DNA from: Candidatus Zixiibacteriota bacterium
Lineage (GTDB): Bacteria; Zixibacteria; MSB-5A5; GN15; FEB-12
Length of the DNA stretch: 64,000 bases
Assembly (NCBI GenBank): GCA_040756055.1
Contig: JBFLZR010000002.1
Location: forward strand, 398,411 to 462,410
Direction: 5' to 3'
Positions 18,461 through 30,366 of the stretch are shown here, one piece after another (the first letter of the stretch is position 1; each line of letters starts with the position of its first letter). The position numbers were made by a program, and so were the translations under genes. A model generated the notes under the pieces. The model was not told the DNA's origin. It worked only from the letters and a program-made list of their open reading frames with translations, and searched no databases.

Positions 18461-20011
18461 TTAAAGCGGAATGTTGCCGTGTTTCTTCGGCGGGTTCGAG
18501 TCTTTTTTCGTCTCAAGCATTTCAAAAGCGCGTATCAACCGCGGACGGGTCGTCTTCGGCTCGATTACATCATCAACATACCCCCGCGATGCCGCGATAT
18601 ACGGATTGGCAAATTTCTCGCGGTAATCGTCGGTCAAACGCTGGGCTTCGGCCTCGGGGTCTTTTGCTTCGGCGATATTCTTCTTGAATATGATTTCCAC
18701 CGCTCCCTTGGGACCCATCACGGCGATCTCCGCCGTCGGCCAGGCGTAATTCATATCCCCGCGCACATGCTTGCTGTTCATAACATCGTAAGCACCGCCA
18801 TAAGCCTTGCGCGTTATGACCGTCACTTTCGGAACGGTGGCCTCACAGTAGGCATACAGAAGCTTCGCGCCGTTCTTAATGATGCCGCCATGTTCCTGAT
18901 CCACACCGGGTAGAAATCCGGGGACATCCTCGAACGTCAGGATGGGGATATTGAAAGCGTCGCAGAAGCGAATGAACCGCGCGCCTTTTATGGACGAATT
19001 GATATCCAGCACACCCGCCAGAACAGCAGGCTGGTTGGCAATAATACCGATTGACCGTCCGCCAAGATGGGCGAAGCCTACGACGATGTTCTGGGCGAAC
19101 TCTTCGTGCACCTCGTGAAACGATCCCTTATCGACAACGCGTTCGATAACTTCTTTAATATCGTAGGGCTGGTTGGGATTATCCGGGATGATGCGGTTTA
19201 GCTGTTCGTCTTCCCGGTCATAAGGATCGGTGCATTCGACAAAAGGCGGATCTTCGAGATTGTTCTGCGGCAGGTATGCCAAAAGCCTTTTCAGGCATGA
19301 AATCGTGTCGGCCTCGTTTTCGCAGGCGAAGTGCGCCACGCCCGATTTAGAGGCGTGCACCATAGCGCCGCCAAGCTCTTCGGAAGTCACGACCTCGTGC
19401 GTCACGGTTTTGACCACGTTGGGACCGGTGACGAACATGTAAGACGTTCCCTTGGTCATCAGCGTGAAATCGGTAATGGCGGGACTGTACACGGCGCCGC
19501 CGGCACAGGGTCCGAGAATGACCGATATCTGGGGTACCACTCCCGAGGCGAGCGTGTTGCGCAGGAAGATATCTGCATAGCCGCCCAGCGATACCACCCC
19601 TTCCTGAATGCGGGCGCCGCCGGAGTCGTTGAGCCCGATAACCGGCGCGCCGACTTTCATGGCCATATCCATTATCTTGCAAATCTTCTCGGCATGAGCC
19701 TCGGAAAGGGAACCGCCGAAAACGGTGAAATCCTGCGAGAAGATGTAGACTTTGCGGCCGTTAATTTTGCCGCATCCGGTCACGACACCATCGCCGAGCA
19801 CTCTCTGCTCTTCCATCCCGAAACCCGATGTGCGGTGGGTCATGAACATGTCGAACTCTTCGAAAGAGTTCGGGTCAACCAGCAGTTCTATTCGTTCCCG
19901 TGCTGTCAGCTTTCCCTTTTTGTGCTGGGACTCAATGCGCTTTTCACCGCCGCCGAGTTTGGCCTCGGCGCGCATCTTCTCCAATTGGTTCAGCTTTTCT
20001 TCAAGTGACAT
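18461..20011 (-). CDS. Acyl-CoA (propionyl-CoA type) carboxylase carboxyltransferase subunit
   Basis: 516 aa from ATG 20011; a GTG nine bases upstream is an alternative. Both crotonase-like halves are present, with the oxyanion segments GARIQEG and [11 protein letters not shown] and the N-terminal [11 protein letters not shown] signature. Length and sequence style fit PccB-type enzymes, which carboxylate propionyl-CoA to methylmalonyl-CoA. Acetyl-CoA activity cannot be excluded, but the neighbouring epimerase and mutase favour propionyl-CoA. Confidence 0.92.
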   Translation of the reverse strand: MSLEEKLNQLEKMRAEAKLGGGEKRIESQHKKGKLTARERIELLVDPNSFEEFDMFMTHRTSGFGMEEQRVLGDGVVTGCGKINGRKVYIFSQDFTVFGGSLSEAHAEKICKIMDMAMKVGAPVIGLNDSGGARIQEGVVSLGGYADIFLRNTLASGVVPQISVILGPCAGGAVYSPAITDFTLMTKGTSYMFVTGPNVVKTVTHEVVTSEELGGAMVHASKSGVAHFACENEADTISCLKRLLAYLPQNNLEDPPFVECTDPYDREDEQLNRIIPDNPNQPYDIKEVIERVVDKGSFHEVHEEFAQNIVVGFAHLGGRSIGIIANQPAVLAGVLDINSSIKGARFIRFCDAFNIPILTFEDVPGFLPGVDQEHGGIIKNGAKLLYAYCEATVPKVTVITRKAYGGAYDVMNSKHVRGDMNYAWPTAEIAVMGPKGAVEIIFKKNIAEAKDPEAEAQRLTDDYREKFANPYIAASRGYVDDVIEPKTTRPRLIRAFEMLETKKDSNPPKKHGNIPL

Positions 20012-20076
20012 CGATAACACTCGCTTTCAACTTGCGTTGGTCAACCTCGCTTATGACCGTTTTATTCGAACCGCCT

Positions 20077-20910
20077 CTACTCGACTTTGTCCACCACAAT
20101 CCGTTTGCCGTCCTGCCGCACCCTGCCGAGCGGGATACTTATGTCGTGATCAAAGGCCATCACCACGTCATCAGCCAGAATCTCCGGTAGTTTCTTTCGT
20201 TTGACTTCCATAGATTGATCAGGAAACAGATCCACCGCCGGGATGTATGCCACCGGCATATGATTTGACGTGCAAAACAGGTCGGCATAGTAAAATACTT
20301 TTTGTCCACCGGACTGCATCTCAAGAGCGAAATGCCCCAACGTATGACCACCGGTGAACACCGCTTTGACGCCGGGAAGAATCTCCGTGTCGGCCTCGAT
20401 CAAATTCACCCGCCTCGATTTTGCGAGCGCTTCATATCTTTGCGGCACATACACCGCGCCGGTGCGTTCGTTGGGGTTAAGCGCCGCCTGCCATTCGTCC
20501 TTGGAAGCTACATAGCGGGCATTTTCGAACCGCGGGACAAACTGCCCATCCTCAAGTTTCACCGCGCCCCCGGCGTGATCGGTATGAAGGTGCGTCAGAA
20601 TCACATAATCGATATCCGCTGTCGTCAAGCCAAGAGATGCCAGGCCGCTTTCCATCTGCGACTCCCCGGTCGTACCGTAGATTTTCTTTTCCCTGTCGCT
20701 GAGAGTGTCCCCCAGCCCGGTATCGAAGATGAGATTCTTGCCGTGCGCGCCCAGAACGAACAGGTTGGTTTTCATTTCGATAAGGTTGTTGTCGTCGGGG
20801 GGAATCATCTTTTCCCACATCGAACGTGGGATAACACCAAACATGGAACCTCCGTCGAGCTTGAAAGTCTGCTCGACGAAGGTTCTTATTTCGAAATCAC
20901 CGAATCGCAT
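20077..20910 (-). CDS. MBL-fold metallo-hydrolase
   Basis: 277 aa, with the zinc motif HLHTDHAGG and downstream His and Asp ligands (GGHTLGHFAL, AFDHDI). The sequence resembles the lactonase/AttM-like branch. Its ATG overlaps the stop of the acyl-CoA dehydrogenase gene by one base. The position inside the acyl-CoA operon suggests a thioester or acyl-lactone hydrolase, but no residue fixes the substrate. Confidence 0.85.
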   Translation of the reverse strand: MRFGDFEIRTFVEQTFKLDGGSMFGVIPRSMWEKMIPPDDNNLIEMKTNLFVLGAHGKNLIFDTGLGDTLSDREKKIYGTTGESQMESGLASLGLTTADIDYVILTHLHTDHAGGAVKLEDGQFVPRFENARYVASKDEWQAALNPNERTGAVYVPQRYEALAKSRRVNLIEADTEILPGVKAVFTGGHTLGHFALEMQSGGQKVFYYADLFCTSNHMPVAYIPAVDLFPDQSMEVKRKKLPEILADDVVMAFDHDISIPLGRVRQDGKRIVVDKVE

Positions 20911-22055
20911 TAGCGTCCTATGATATTGCCGGCGATAACGAGGCGCTGCACCTCGGAGGTACCTTCGTAGATCTCCAGCACGCGCTGGTCGCGATAAAGC
21001 TTCTCGATCGGCGAGAATTCACCGATGAAGCCGTATCCGGCGTGAATCTGCATGGCGCGGTCGACGCAGAAATTGGCCGTCTCGGTCGCGTACAGCTTGG
21101 CCATGGAAGCTTCCAGCGAGAATTTCTCACCGGCATCCTGAAGCAGCACGGCCTTGTGCATCAGACCCCGGGCCGCTTCGAGGCGAGTCGCCATATCGGC
21201 GATCATCCACTGGATAGCCTGAAGCTTCGCGATCGGCTGGCCGAAGGCCATGCGCTTTTTGGCGTAGGCGACCGATTCATCGAGCGCGCGCTGCGCCACC
21301 CCAACACCCTGCGCGGCCACACCGATACGGGCGCTGTCGAGCGTGGTCATGGCATAGCGGAAGCCCTTGCCGTATTCACCGAGAAGATTCTCTTTCGGAA
21401 CTTTCACGTCTTTTAGTATAATCCCACCGGTGGTCGCGGCCCGCATGCCCATCTTGTTCTTCAGCGTGCGCGCCTGCCATCCGGGCTGCTTGGTGTCATC
21501 AACAATCAGAGCCGACAGTTTCGGCTTACCTTCGATCTTGCAAAAGAGCACGCCGATCTCGGCAACATCGCCGTGCATGATGAAAATCTTCTCGCCGTTG
21601 ACGAGATAATGGTCGCCCTTGTCTACCGCCACCGTGCTCTGGTTGGCGGCATCAGAGCCGGCTTCAGGTTCGGTCAATACGAAAGCCGGTATCCTCTTGC
21701 CCGAAGCACAATCGGGGACATATTTCTTTTTCTGCTCTTCACTGGCGAAATTGATAATCGGGAATGTCGCCAGCTCCGCCACCGCGCACAGCAGTCCGAT
21801 AGCGGCATCGTGATAACACAGTTCTTCCACCAGCGTGACATATTCCAGATGGGTCTTGTTCTGGCCGCCGTATTCCTTGGGCATGTTGAATCCTATGAAC
21901 CCGGCCGCACCGATTTTCTTGTACAGTTCGGTGGGAAACTTGCGCGGCTCCGGCATCTGGTCGAGTTGTTTCGAGACCGGATACATTTCCTTTTCCGCAA
22001 ACTCCTTGACCATGTCTCTGACCGCCTGCTGGCGTGGATCGATATTTTTTGACAT
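20910..22055 (-). CDS. Acyl-CoA dehydrogenase
   Basis: 381 aa. ATG 22055 has GGGAGG 5 bases upstream, preferred over a TTG twelve bases earlier. It has the family signatures FVLTEPEAGSDA for FAD/substrate binding and QIHAGYGFIGEFSPIEKLYRD with the C-terminal EGTSEVQRLVIA, which includes the catalytic-base region of short-chain enzymes (YEGTSE). It would oxidise a short- or branched-chain acyl-CoA and pass electrons to ETF, which is not in the window. Given the neighbouring mutase, butyryl- or isobutyryl-CoA is a plausible substrate. Confidence 0.92.
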   Translation of the reverse strand: MSKNIDPRQQAVRDMVKEFAEKEMYPVSKQLDQMPEPRKFPTELYKKIGAAGFIGFNMPKEYGGQNKTHLEYVTLVEELCYHDAAIGLLCAVAELATFPIINFASEEQKKKYVPDCASGKRIPAFVLTEPEAGSDAANQSTVAVDKGDHYLVNGEKIFIMHGDVAEIGVLFCKIEGKPKLSALIVDDTKQPGWQARTLKNKMGMRAATTGGIILKDVKVPKENLLGEYGKGFRYAMTTLDSARIGVAAQGVGVAQRALDESVAYAKKRMAFGQPIAKLQAIQWMIADMATRLEAARGLMHKAVLLQDAGEKFSLEASMAKLYATETANFCVDRAMQIHAGYGFIGEFSPIEKLYRDQRVLEIYEGTSEVQRLVIAGNIIGR

Positions 22056-22103
22056 AATGCCTCCCAAAACCGTTCGGTTTGGTTATGAAAGTTAATAAAT
22101 AGT

Positions 22104-22523
22104 TTACATTATCTTTTCATCAGGCTTTTTATCCGCCACTGCCTGACGGATAAAATTGATGGCTTCTTCGGTGGGCGCTCCCGGCGTGAATATTCTCGCT
22201 ACGCCCATTTTCTCCAGCTCAACCTTGTCGTCATCGGGAATGATGCCGCCGCCGAAGAGAATTATATCATCGGCGCCCCGTGTCTTCATCTCTTCCAGTA
22301 CCGCCGGAAAAAGTGTCATGTGCGCTCCCGACAAGATAGATAACCCGATCGCGTGAACATCTTCCTGAATAGCGGCATCGACAATCATCGCCGGCGTTTG
22401 ACGCAACCCCGAGTAGATGACCTCCATGCCGGCGTCGCGAAACGCCGCCGCGATCACCTTGATTCCCCGGTCGTGACCATCGAGACCGGGCTTGGCCAAC
22501 AGAATTCTGATTTTTTGACTCAT
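22104..22523 (-). CDS. Cobalamin-binding small subunit of acyl-CoA mutase
   Basis: 139 aa from ATG 22523 ([20 protein letters not shown]). The B12 base-off/His-on motifs are intact: D-x-H-x2-G (DGHDRG), S-x-L (SILSG) and the GGG loop (FGGGIIP). It is the only cobalamin domain among the genes here, while two catalytic subunits are encoded in the same operon, so it probably serves both. It lies 66 bp downstream of the isobutyryl-type large subunit gene. Confidence 0.92.
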   Translation of the reverse strand: MSQKIRILLAKPGLDGHDRGIKVIAAAFRDAGMEVIYSGLRQTPAMIVDAAIQEDVHAIGLSILSGAHMTLFPAVLEEMKTRGADDIILFGGGIIPDDDKVELEKMGVARIFTPGAPTEEAINFIRQAVADKKPDEKIM

Positions 22524-22589
22524 ATGTTCGTTTATATTTCCTGAGGTAATGTTTCTCTTATATTTCGCATCCAAGGCCGGGAGAGCTTT

Positions 22590-24287
22590 TTACGAGGCCT
22601 GAAGGGCGGCCTGGTTCTCCACGTACTCTCCCCACTCCTCGCGCAGAACATCACACATTTCCCCGACACTCACGTACACCCGGGCGCAGTCGAGAATCGC
22701 CTCGAAAGTATTGCCGTCGCCGGCGGCGACCTCTCTCAATTTCGCAAGGGTCCTTTTGACCGCCTCGTTGTCGCGCTCCGCCTTGATTTTCCGGACGAAC
22801 GCCACCTGGTCTTTTTCAACCTGCGGATCTATCTTGAGAACGGGGATTTCAAGCTTTTCGTCTTCGAGGATATAGTCATTGATACCGACAATAACCCGCT
22901 CTTTGGTTTCAATTTCTCTCTGGAAACGATAGGCCGACTGCGCCAGTTCCTTCTGGAAGAAGCCTTCTTCGATACAGGCCAGCACACCGCCCCGACGGTC
23001 GATTTCTTCGAAATAGGCTTCCGCTTCAGCTTCCATTTTGTCGGTCAGTGCCTCGACAAACCACGAACCGCCGAGCGGATCGATGGTATTGGCCACACCC
23101 GTCTCATAGGCTATCACCTGCTGCGTACGAAGGGCAATCAGGGCGGCTTTCTCCGACGGCAGCGCCAGCGTTTCATCCATGGAATTGGTATGTAGCGACT
23201 GAGTGCCGCCAAGCACCGCCGAGAGCGCCTGGGTGGTCGTGCGGACGATATTGTTCTCCGGCTGCTGGGCGGTCAATGAACAGCCCGCTGTCTGAGTGTG
23301 GAAACGAAGCAACCAGCTCTTAGGGTTTTTGGCTTTGTATTTATCTCGCATCCGCTTGGCGTAAATTCGACGAGCCGCGCGGTATTTGGCTATCTCCTCG
23401 AAGAAATCCGAGTGGGCATTGAAAAAGAACGAGAGTCTCGGCGCGAAATCATCGACATCCTGCCCGGCCTCGATGGCCGACTCGATATAGCAGAAACCAT
23501 CAGCCAGCGTAAAGGCCAACTCCTGCACCGCCGTGGCGCCCGCCTCGCGAATGTGATAGCCCGAGATCGAGATCGTATTCCACTGCGGCACGTGTTTGGT
23601 GCAGTACTCCATCATGTCGGTGATAAGTCTGATGGATGGTCTGGGCGGAAAGATGAACTCTTTCTGCGCGATGTATTCCTTGAGAATATCGTTCTGAAGG
23701 GTACCACGCACCTGATCAAACGATACCCCCTGCTTCTCGGCAACCGCGAGATACATGGCCAGCAGCATCGATGCCGGCGAGTTGATGGTCATCGATGTCG
23801 ACACTTTGCCCAAATCGATATCACCGAAAATTATTTCCATATCCGCCAGCGTGTCCACGGCAACGCCGCATTTGCCAACCTCGCCCAGCGAGCGCGGATG
23901 ATCCGAATCGTAGCCCATCAGAGTCGGCAGGTCAAACGCCGTTGAAAGACCGGTTCCACCCTGCTTGAGAATGTATTTGAATCGGTCGTGAGTCTGTTTG
24001 GGGGTGCCCATTCCGGCGAACTGGCGCATGGTCCACAGCTTGGTTCGATACAGAGTGTGATGAACGCCGCGCGTATACGGAAACTCTCCGGGGAGTCCAA
24101 TATTTTTGTCGTAGTAGTTCTCGGACTCTGCCCCGTTTACGGACAGCGGGGTGTATAATTCGTCGATATCCTCGCCCGAGATGGTAAAGAAGCGCGGCAT
24201 CGATTGTTTTTGACGGGTCTTAGCCGCCGTCTTATCCCAATTGGCCAGATTTGACTGCAACTTATCCAGAAACTTTTTATTAAACAT
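22590..24287 (-). CDS. Acyl-CoA mutase large subunit, isobutyryl-CoA mutase-type active site
   Basis: 565 aa, a paralogue of the mutase at 14817-16400 and also lacking a cobalamin domain. The two substrate residues differ: Phe90 (RQFAGM) replaces Tyr, and Gln208 ([10 protein letters not shown]) replaces Arg, again 118 residues apart. Phe/Gln at these sites is the known signature of isobutyryl-CoA mutase rather than methylmalonyl-CoA mutase. GYH is present. It is the first gene of the leftward operon and would interconvert isobutyryl- and n-butyryl-CoA with the downstream B12 subunit. Substrate assignment is inferred from these two positions. Confidence 0.85.
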   Translation of the reverse strand: MFNKKFLDKLQSNLANWDKTAAKTRQKQSMPRFFTISGEDIDELYTPLSVNGAESENYYDKNIGLPGEFPYTRGVHHTLYRTKLWTMRQFAGMGTPKQTHDRFKYILKQGGTGLSTAFDLPTLMGYDSDHPRSLGEVGKCGVAVDTLADMEIIFGDIDLGKVSTSMTINSPASMLLAMYLAVAEKQGVSFDQVRGTLQNDILKEYIAQKEFIFPPRPSIRLITDMMEYCTKHVPQWNTISISGYHIREAGATAVQELAFTLADGFCYIESAIEAGQDVDDFAPRLSFFFNAHSDFFEEIAKYRAARRIYAKRMRDKYKAKNPKSWLLRFHTQTAGCSLTAQQPENNIVRTTTQALSAVLGGTQSLHTNSMDETLALPSEKAALIALRTQQVIAYETGVANTIDPLGGSWFVEALTDKMEAEAEAYFEEIDRRGGVLACIEEGFFQKELAQSAYRFQREIETKERVIVGINDYILEDEKLEIPVLKIDPQVEKDQVAFVRKIKAERDNEAVKRTLAKLREVAAGDGNTFEAILDCARVYVSVGEMCDVLREEWGEYVENQAALQAS

Positions 24288-24537
24288 CTTATTCTCCGAA
24301 CTTGTAATGAATCTTTATAATACATAAAGCCCATTTGAAAATCAAGTTCCCAACTGTATTATTAATCGCATTCCCTCGGATGAAGCGTATGCTGTTCAAC
24401 GGCTTGCTCAACAACCGAAAGAGCTTGCGAATGTCCCCCTCTATCGGGCGTCGCGACAGGCCCTCTAAACCCCCGTTCCAATCGGGAATACGGCTTTAAT
24501 TGACTCCGCCAACAGCGGGGTCTATATTATCGCCCTG

Positions 24538-25764
24538 ATGGCTTCCCGATTTCGGCAATCGTTTCCCGAAGTTGTCGCATCCCACTGGGCGGCAATTGTT
24601 GTTACGCTGATTGTAGCGACTCTGTCTTTCTTCTTGCATCTCAAATGGTGTGGTTCACTGATGCAGCTGGATGAGGCTGTCTTTGCCGGAATGCTGCGCC
24701 ACCATCTGACCACCTATCCTCTGTCGATTCGCTTCTTTACATCCGACATCATCTTCGCGCTGACAACGGCGGGGCTGACCATAAAACAGGCCTACTTTCT
24801 TATCCAGTATTCACTTGTTGTCTTGCTGGCGTTCGTGTTTTACAAATACCTGCTCGCCCTCGGTTTCACGAAAAGAAATTCAAATTTCGGCCTTTTCTTG
24901 TTGCTGAGCGCTTACCCCATACTCGCCGCGCACATTGAGCCGGTTCACACCTGGGATGATATCTGGTGTCATTTGTTTCTTGCGCTGTCAATGACAGCCT
25001 TCATAAAAGATCGACCTGCCTCGGGCCTGGTGTGGTTCACTCTGGCCTGCTTCGCCCGCGAGCAGAGTCTCATATTTCTGCCAATCGCAGTTTACGCCTA
25101 CCGGACATTCACGCGCGAGCGCTCCCGCTACTCGCTCATCGGCGTCATAGCCATGCCCATCATCTTTTACGGAGCCTACTATGCCTTCCATTGGCAGAGC
25201 CCCGGCGCCGACCGTTTCTCGTTGATCGCCTTCAATTTCGCCAATCCGCTCAGGACAAGCGACACTTTGTTTTCGCTGTTTATCTCGTTCGGCCTGCTCT
25301 GGGTGACAGCACTGATAGGTCTGTTTTGCCGGCGAACCTCGCCGGTGTTTCGTTTTCTGTTTGCAGGCACCTTGATTACTGTCCCGGCCACGTTGGTGAT
25401 CGCCCTGTTTCTCGCCTGCGCCAGAGAAACGCGCCTTTTGTTCCCCCCGTTCCTTTTCATCATCCCCCTGAGTTTAATAGTCCTGAAGACCATTTATGAC
25501 AGGATTTCAGACAGGCTGACGTCACGTGGCATGCTGGCGACAATGTTGATAATTGTGGTTCTCATGACGGTGGGCGTGATCCTCGGTAACATAGTCTTTC
25601 CCGCATTCGAGTATCGACGCTGCCCCAATTTCCAACGTCTCTGGGCCGGGATTCATTTCGGACTGATTTTGAGTCTTATCGCGTACGGAATTCGATGGGG
25701 ATGGAAAGGGTTCTTCTCTGACAGACGGGACAACGAGAGTTATTTCGGAAGCAGAGAGTTGTAG
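24538..25764 (+). CDS. Polytopic membrane protein of unknown family
   Basis: 408 aa with about nine to ten hydrophobic helices. The N-terminal loop contains a conserved-looking acidic segment (MQLDEAVFAG), and a further loop reads EPVHTWDDIW. The layout (acidic first loop, many helices) recalls GT-C glycosyltransferases of the lipid-phosphate-sugar type, but no family motif is decisive. It is the only plus-strand gene in this stretch, and its 3' end overlaps MeaB by 25 bp in convergent orientation. Confidence 0.7.
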   Translation: MASRFRQSFPEVVASHWAAIVVTLIVATLSFFLHLKWCGSLMQLDEAVFAGMLRHHLTTYPLSIRFFTSDIIFALTTAGLTIKQAYFLIQYSLVVLLAFVFYKYLLALGFTKRNSNFGLFLLLSAYPILAAHIEPVHTWDDIWCHLFLALSMTAFIKDRPASGLVWFTLACFAREQSLIFLPIAVYAYRTFTRERSRYSLIGVIAMPIIFYGAYYAFHWQSPGADRFSLIAFNFANPLRTSDTLFSLFISFGLLWVTALIGLFCRRTSPVFRFLFAGTLITVPATLVIALFLACARETRLLFPPFLFIIPLSLIVLKTIYDRISDRLTSRGMLATMLIIVVLMTVGVILGNIVFPAFEYRRCPNFQRLWAGIHFGLILSLIAYGIRWGWKGFFSDRRDNESYFGSREL

Positions 25765-26684
25765 AGGTTTTCGCTGGCTTCGAATGGGTCCAACTCGCCC
25801 TTACACACAATTTCAACAGCCTCATCCAACTGCAGACCGGCCTCGAGCTTCTCTATGAATTCCGTCCTGAATCGATTGGTAAGAATACTGAGGATCTTCT
25901 TCTTTATTTGCTGACGGCGGTGAGTTTCGAACTGGCCGCTGCTTTTGATGAAGGCCAGATGCTCCTCTATCTTATCATGAAGCTGATCGACATTCTTGCG
26001 GTCAACCGCAACCGTCTTCAGGATCGGTATCTTCCAGGCATTTTCTTTGACAGCTTTGGTCTGGAGCATTTGTTTGAGGTCCATGGCCAAACGCTCCGCA
26101 CTCGGTCGATCGGCTTTGTTGACCACGAAGATATCGGCTATCTCCATCAGTCCGGCCTTCATCGTCTGAACAGCGTCACCCGACTCCGGCACGACCGCCA
26201 CCACGACCGTATCGCAGGCGTCGATAATATCAAGCTCGACCTGCCCCACCCCGACTGTTTCCACCAGCGTGATATCGAATCCAAAAGCATCCAGCGCCAC
26301 CGTGACATTGTTCGTGGCGGCTGAAAGCCCGCCCGTCGCGCCGCGCGTAGCCATCGAACGAAAATAGACACCACCTCCCGGTGGAAACTCATTCATGCGC
26401 ACCCGGTCGCCCAGAAGCGCGCCGCCGGTGAATGGCGAGGTCGGGTCGACCGCTACGATCCCGATCTTCTTGCTTTGCTTGAGATACTCGTGAACCAGCC
26501 CGTTGACCAGTGTCGACTTACCTGCCCCCGGCGGGCCGGTGATGCCGATACGCACCGAGTTGCCGGACATCTTGTACAACTGCCCGAGCAACTCGCGGTA
26601 TCCATCGGAGCGGTTTTCAATGTGAGATATGACCTTGGAGAGTGCCCTGATATCGCCTTGTGAGAACCTTTCCAGAATAGTCAT
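25740..26684 (-). CDS. meaB: Methylmalonyl-CoA mutase-associated GTPase MeaB
   Basis: 314 aa, a G3E-family P-loop GTPase. Walker A is GPPGAGKST, the switch region includes DPTSPFTGGALLGDR, and the base-specificity motif is NKAD. MeaB gates loading and repair of the adenosylcobalamin mutase. It lies 1.4 kb beyond the mutase operon, downstream of recJ by 10 bp. It belongs functionally with the B12 mutases at 14.8-24.3 kb. Confidence 0.95.
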   Translation of the reverse strand: MTILERFSQGDIRALSKVISHIENRSDGYRELLGQLYKMSGNSVRIGITGPPGAGKSTLVNGLVHEYLKQSKKIGIVAVDPTSPFTGGALLGDRVRMNEFPPGGGVYFRSMATRGATGGLSAATNNVTVALDAFGFDITLVETVGVGQVELDIIDACDTVVVAVVPESGDAVQTMKAGLMEIADIFVVNKADRPSAERLAMDLKQMLQTKAVKENAWKIPILKTVAVDRKNVDQLHDKIEEHLAFIKSSGQFETHRRQQIKKKILSILTNRFRTEFIEKLEAGLQLDEAVEIVCKGELDPFEASENLYNSLLPK

Positions 26685-26694
26685 ATTTTACACA

Positions 26695-28437
26695 TCAATA
26701 GGACGGGATACTCCCGACCGTCAACTTGATATCCTTCAGCCTAATTTGCTTGCGGGTGACATTGTTGTACGTATTGTACTCAATCACGTACACGACATCG
26801 ACAAGACATCCCTTGGCTGAGATAACGCGGGCCATCTCGCCGAATCCGAACCCGATAACATCGAAAACGGCATCACCCTTTTTGATTTTCATCTTCAAAT
26901 GGTTTCGGCCCACCACATACGGCTGCCCCAGCACCTCGCAATTGCGGGTGAGAAAAATCGGACGCATATTCTGGGGACCGAACGGAGAGAACGCCTCGAT
27001 AGCGTTCATAAAGGCATCATCGATATCCGTCAATTCAATTTCCAGATCAATGAGGAGTTTTGGCAGAATATCGTCTTCGGACAGGTATTTGTTGGATACT
27101 TCGATGAATTTCTGCCTGAAAGCCGGGATGTTGTCCGCCTGAATCGACAATCCCGCCGCATATTTGTGGCCACCGTATTTCATCAGAAACGGCTCGCACT
27201 CTTTGAGAGCTTCGCACAGGTGGAACCCCGGAATGGACCTGGCGGACCCTTTACCCTCGCCGTTGGCGATCGAGATCATCACTGTCGGAAGGTGATACCG
27301 TTCGACGAGTCTGCTGGCCACGATGCCGATAACCCCCTGGTGCCAGCCTTCACCGGCCAGCACGATAGCGCGATCGTTGTCCAGATCCGTAACCTCTTCC
27401 ATCTGCGCCAGCGCTTCGTTGAGGGTGGTCTCATCGATTTCCTTGCGGCGTTTGTTTTCCTGATCGAGTTTGCGCGCGATTTTGGCTCCGGCCCGCTCAT
27501 CGCGGGTGGACAACAGACGGATCGCCTGACCGGCGTCGCCCAGACGACCCAGGGCATTGATTCGCGGGGCCAGTATGAAAACAACCTGACCGGTGCTGAT
27601 ATCTTTGCCCATGAGACCAGAGACAAAATTCAACGACTTGAGGCCCGGCTTGGTTGTTCGAGCAATCTGTTTTATGCCGTATTTTGTCAGAACCCGATTT
27701 TCACCAATGAGCGGAACGATATCGGCAGCCGTTCCCAGAGCCACCAAATCCAAATGATCCTCCAGTTCACGTTCATCCTGATTTAAAGCCCGGTAAAGGG
27801 CCTGCGTGAATTTGAACGCCACCCCCACTCCGGACAGTTCACCTCCATAGGTGCACCCGGGCTTTTTGGGATTGATGATGGCAACCGCCTCGGGGAGGGA
27901 CTCGCCGGGTTCATGATGGTCGGTAACGATTACATCGAGCCCCTGCGAACGGGCATACGCGACTTCCTGAACCGCGGTTATCCCGGTGTCCACAGTAATT
28001 ATGAGTGAGACACCTTTTGACTTTGCCTCGTCGATGCTTTCCTGGGATAATCCGTATCCCTCAAGCAAACGGTTCGGCAGATAAAAATCGACCTGGGCCC
28101 CCAGTTTGTTGAAAATCATATAGAGAAGGGCGGTGGCGGTGATACCGTCGACGTCGTAATCTCCATAGATAACGATTTTTTCGTTATCGAAGAGGGCTTT
28201 GGTGACCCGTTCGATTCCCTTGTCCATATCGGAGAGTTCGAAAGGGTCTTTCAGATCGGATAGCTTCGGATCCAGGAACTGTCTTATCGCGGCAGCGGTG
28301 TCGATATTTCGATTTACGAGGATCTTAACGACATTTACCGGCAAATCGGTTTCCGACGCGAGCCTGTAGACCAGTTCCGAGTCAGTTTCGGGAGCCGGCA
28401 CCCACTTCAGTGGGGCCAACTTTTCAACCCAACTCAT
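26695..28437 (-). CDS. recJ: Single-stranded-DNA-specific exonuclease RecJ
   Basis: 580 aa. DHH-family motifs are clear: YGDYDVDGITATALL, then VTDHHEP, followed by the DHHA1 segment with GGHKYAAGLS, and the OB-fold C-terminus. RecJ degrades single-stranded DNA 5' to 3' in recombination and repair. The length matches the family. It is upstream of meaB in the same direction and may share its transcript. Confidence 0.95.
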   Translation of the reverse strand: MSWVEKLAPLKWVPAPETDSELVYRLASETDLPVNVVKILVNRNIDTAAAIRQFLDPKLSDLKDPFELSDMDKGIERVTKALFDNEKIVIYGDYDVDGITATALLYMIFNKLGAQVDFYLPNRLLEGYGLSQESIDEAKSKGVSLIITVDTGITAVQEVAYARSQGLDVIVTDHHEPGESLPEAVAIINPKKPGCTYGGELSGVGVAFKFTQALYRALNQDERELEDHLDLVALGTAADIVPLIGENRVLTKYGIKQIARTTKPGLKSLNFVSGLMGKDISTGQVVFILAPRINALGRLGDAGQAIRLLSTRDERAGAKIARKLDQENKRRKEIDETTLNEALAQMEEVTDLDNDRAIVLAGEGWHQGVIGIVASRLVERYHLPTVMISIANGEGKGSARSIPGFHLCEALKECEPFLMKYGGHKYAAGLSIQADNIPAFRQKFIEVSNKYLSEDDILPKLLIDLEIELTDIDDAFMNAIEAFSPFGPQNMRPIFLTRNCEVLGQPYVVGRNHLKMKIKKGDAVFDVIGFGFGEMARVISAKGCLVDVVYVIEYNTYNNVTRKQIRLKDIKLTVGSIPSY

Positions 28438-28459
28438 GCTTAGCCTCCATTATCTGAAG

Positions 28460-28840
28460 GCTTGGGAAAGCAGGAAATAAGCCGAGTTCTGTAATCCCGC
28501 CACAGCGGGACCAACAGCCATTTATCTGGATAACCGGTTGCCCGGCTATTCAAGCGGCCTACCCGGGAATGATAACGGGGCGAATCAACCCCTCTTCCCC
28601 TATTTGGCCTTGCTCCAAGCGGGGTTTGCCCGTCAAAGACATTGCTGCCCTTGACCGTGGTCTCTTACACCACGATTTCACCCTTACCCCGACGAGTCGG
28701 GGCGGTATAGTTTCTGTGGCACTTTCCGTCGGATCACTCCGCCCCGGTGTTACCGGGCGCCTTGATTCTCTGGAGCTCGGACTTTCCTCACTTTAAATAT
28801 TCATATTTAAAGCGCGACTGTTCCTCCTACTTTCGCAAGC
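28460..28840 (-). ncRNA. rnpB: RNase P RNA, bacterial type A
   Basis: On the minus strand the conserved P4 strand GAGGAAAGTCCGAGCTCC occurs near the 5' end, and the matching 3' segment runs into ACAGAACTCGGCTTAT. The ends pair as P1 (GCTTG-GAAAGTAGGA with TCCTGCTTTC-CAAGC), which fixes the ends at 28840 and 28460. The P3 position is an AT-rich hairpin with a perfect 10-bp stem (CTTTAAATAT). It lies between guaB and recJ. It is the catalytic RNA that matures tRNA 5' ends. Confidence 0.95.
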
Positions 28841-28878
28841 TTTCGTTATATATCAAAAACTACCAAAAATCTTCAAAA

Positions 28879-30345
<1,467 letters not shown>

Positions 30346-30366
30346 CTACGTACCACTCAACTTTAT

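Noticed and set aside
24288-24537. Possible cobalamin riboswitch in front of the mutase operon
   Set aside because: The B12-box consensus is not visible on either strand.
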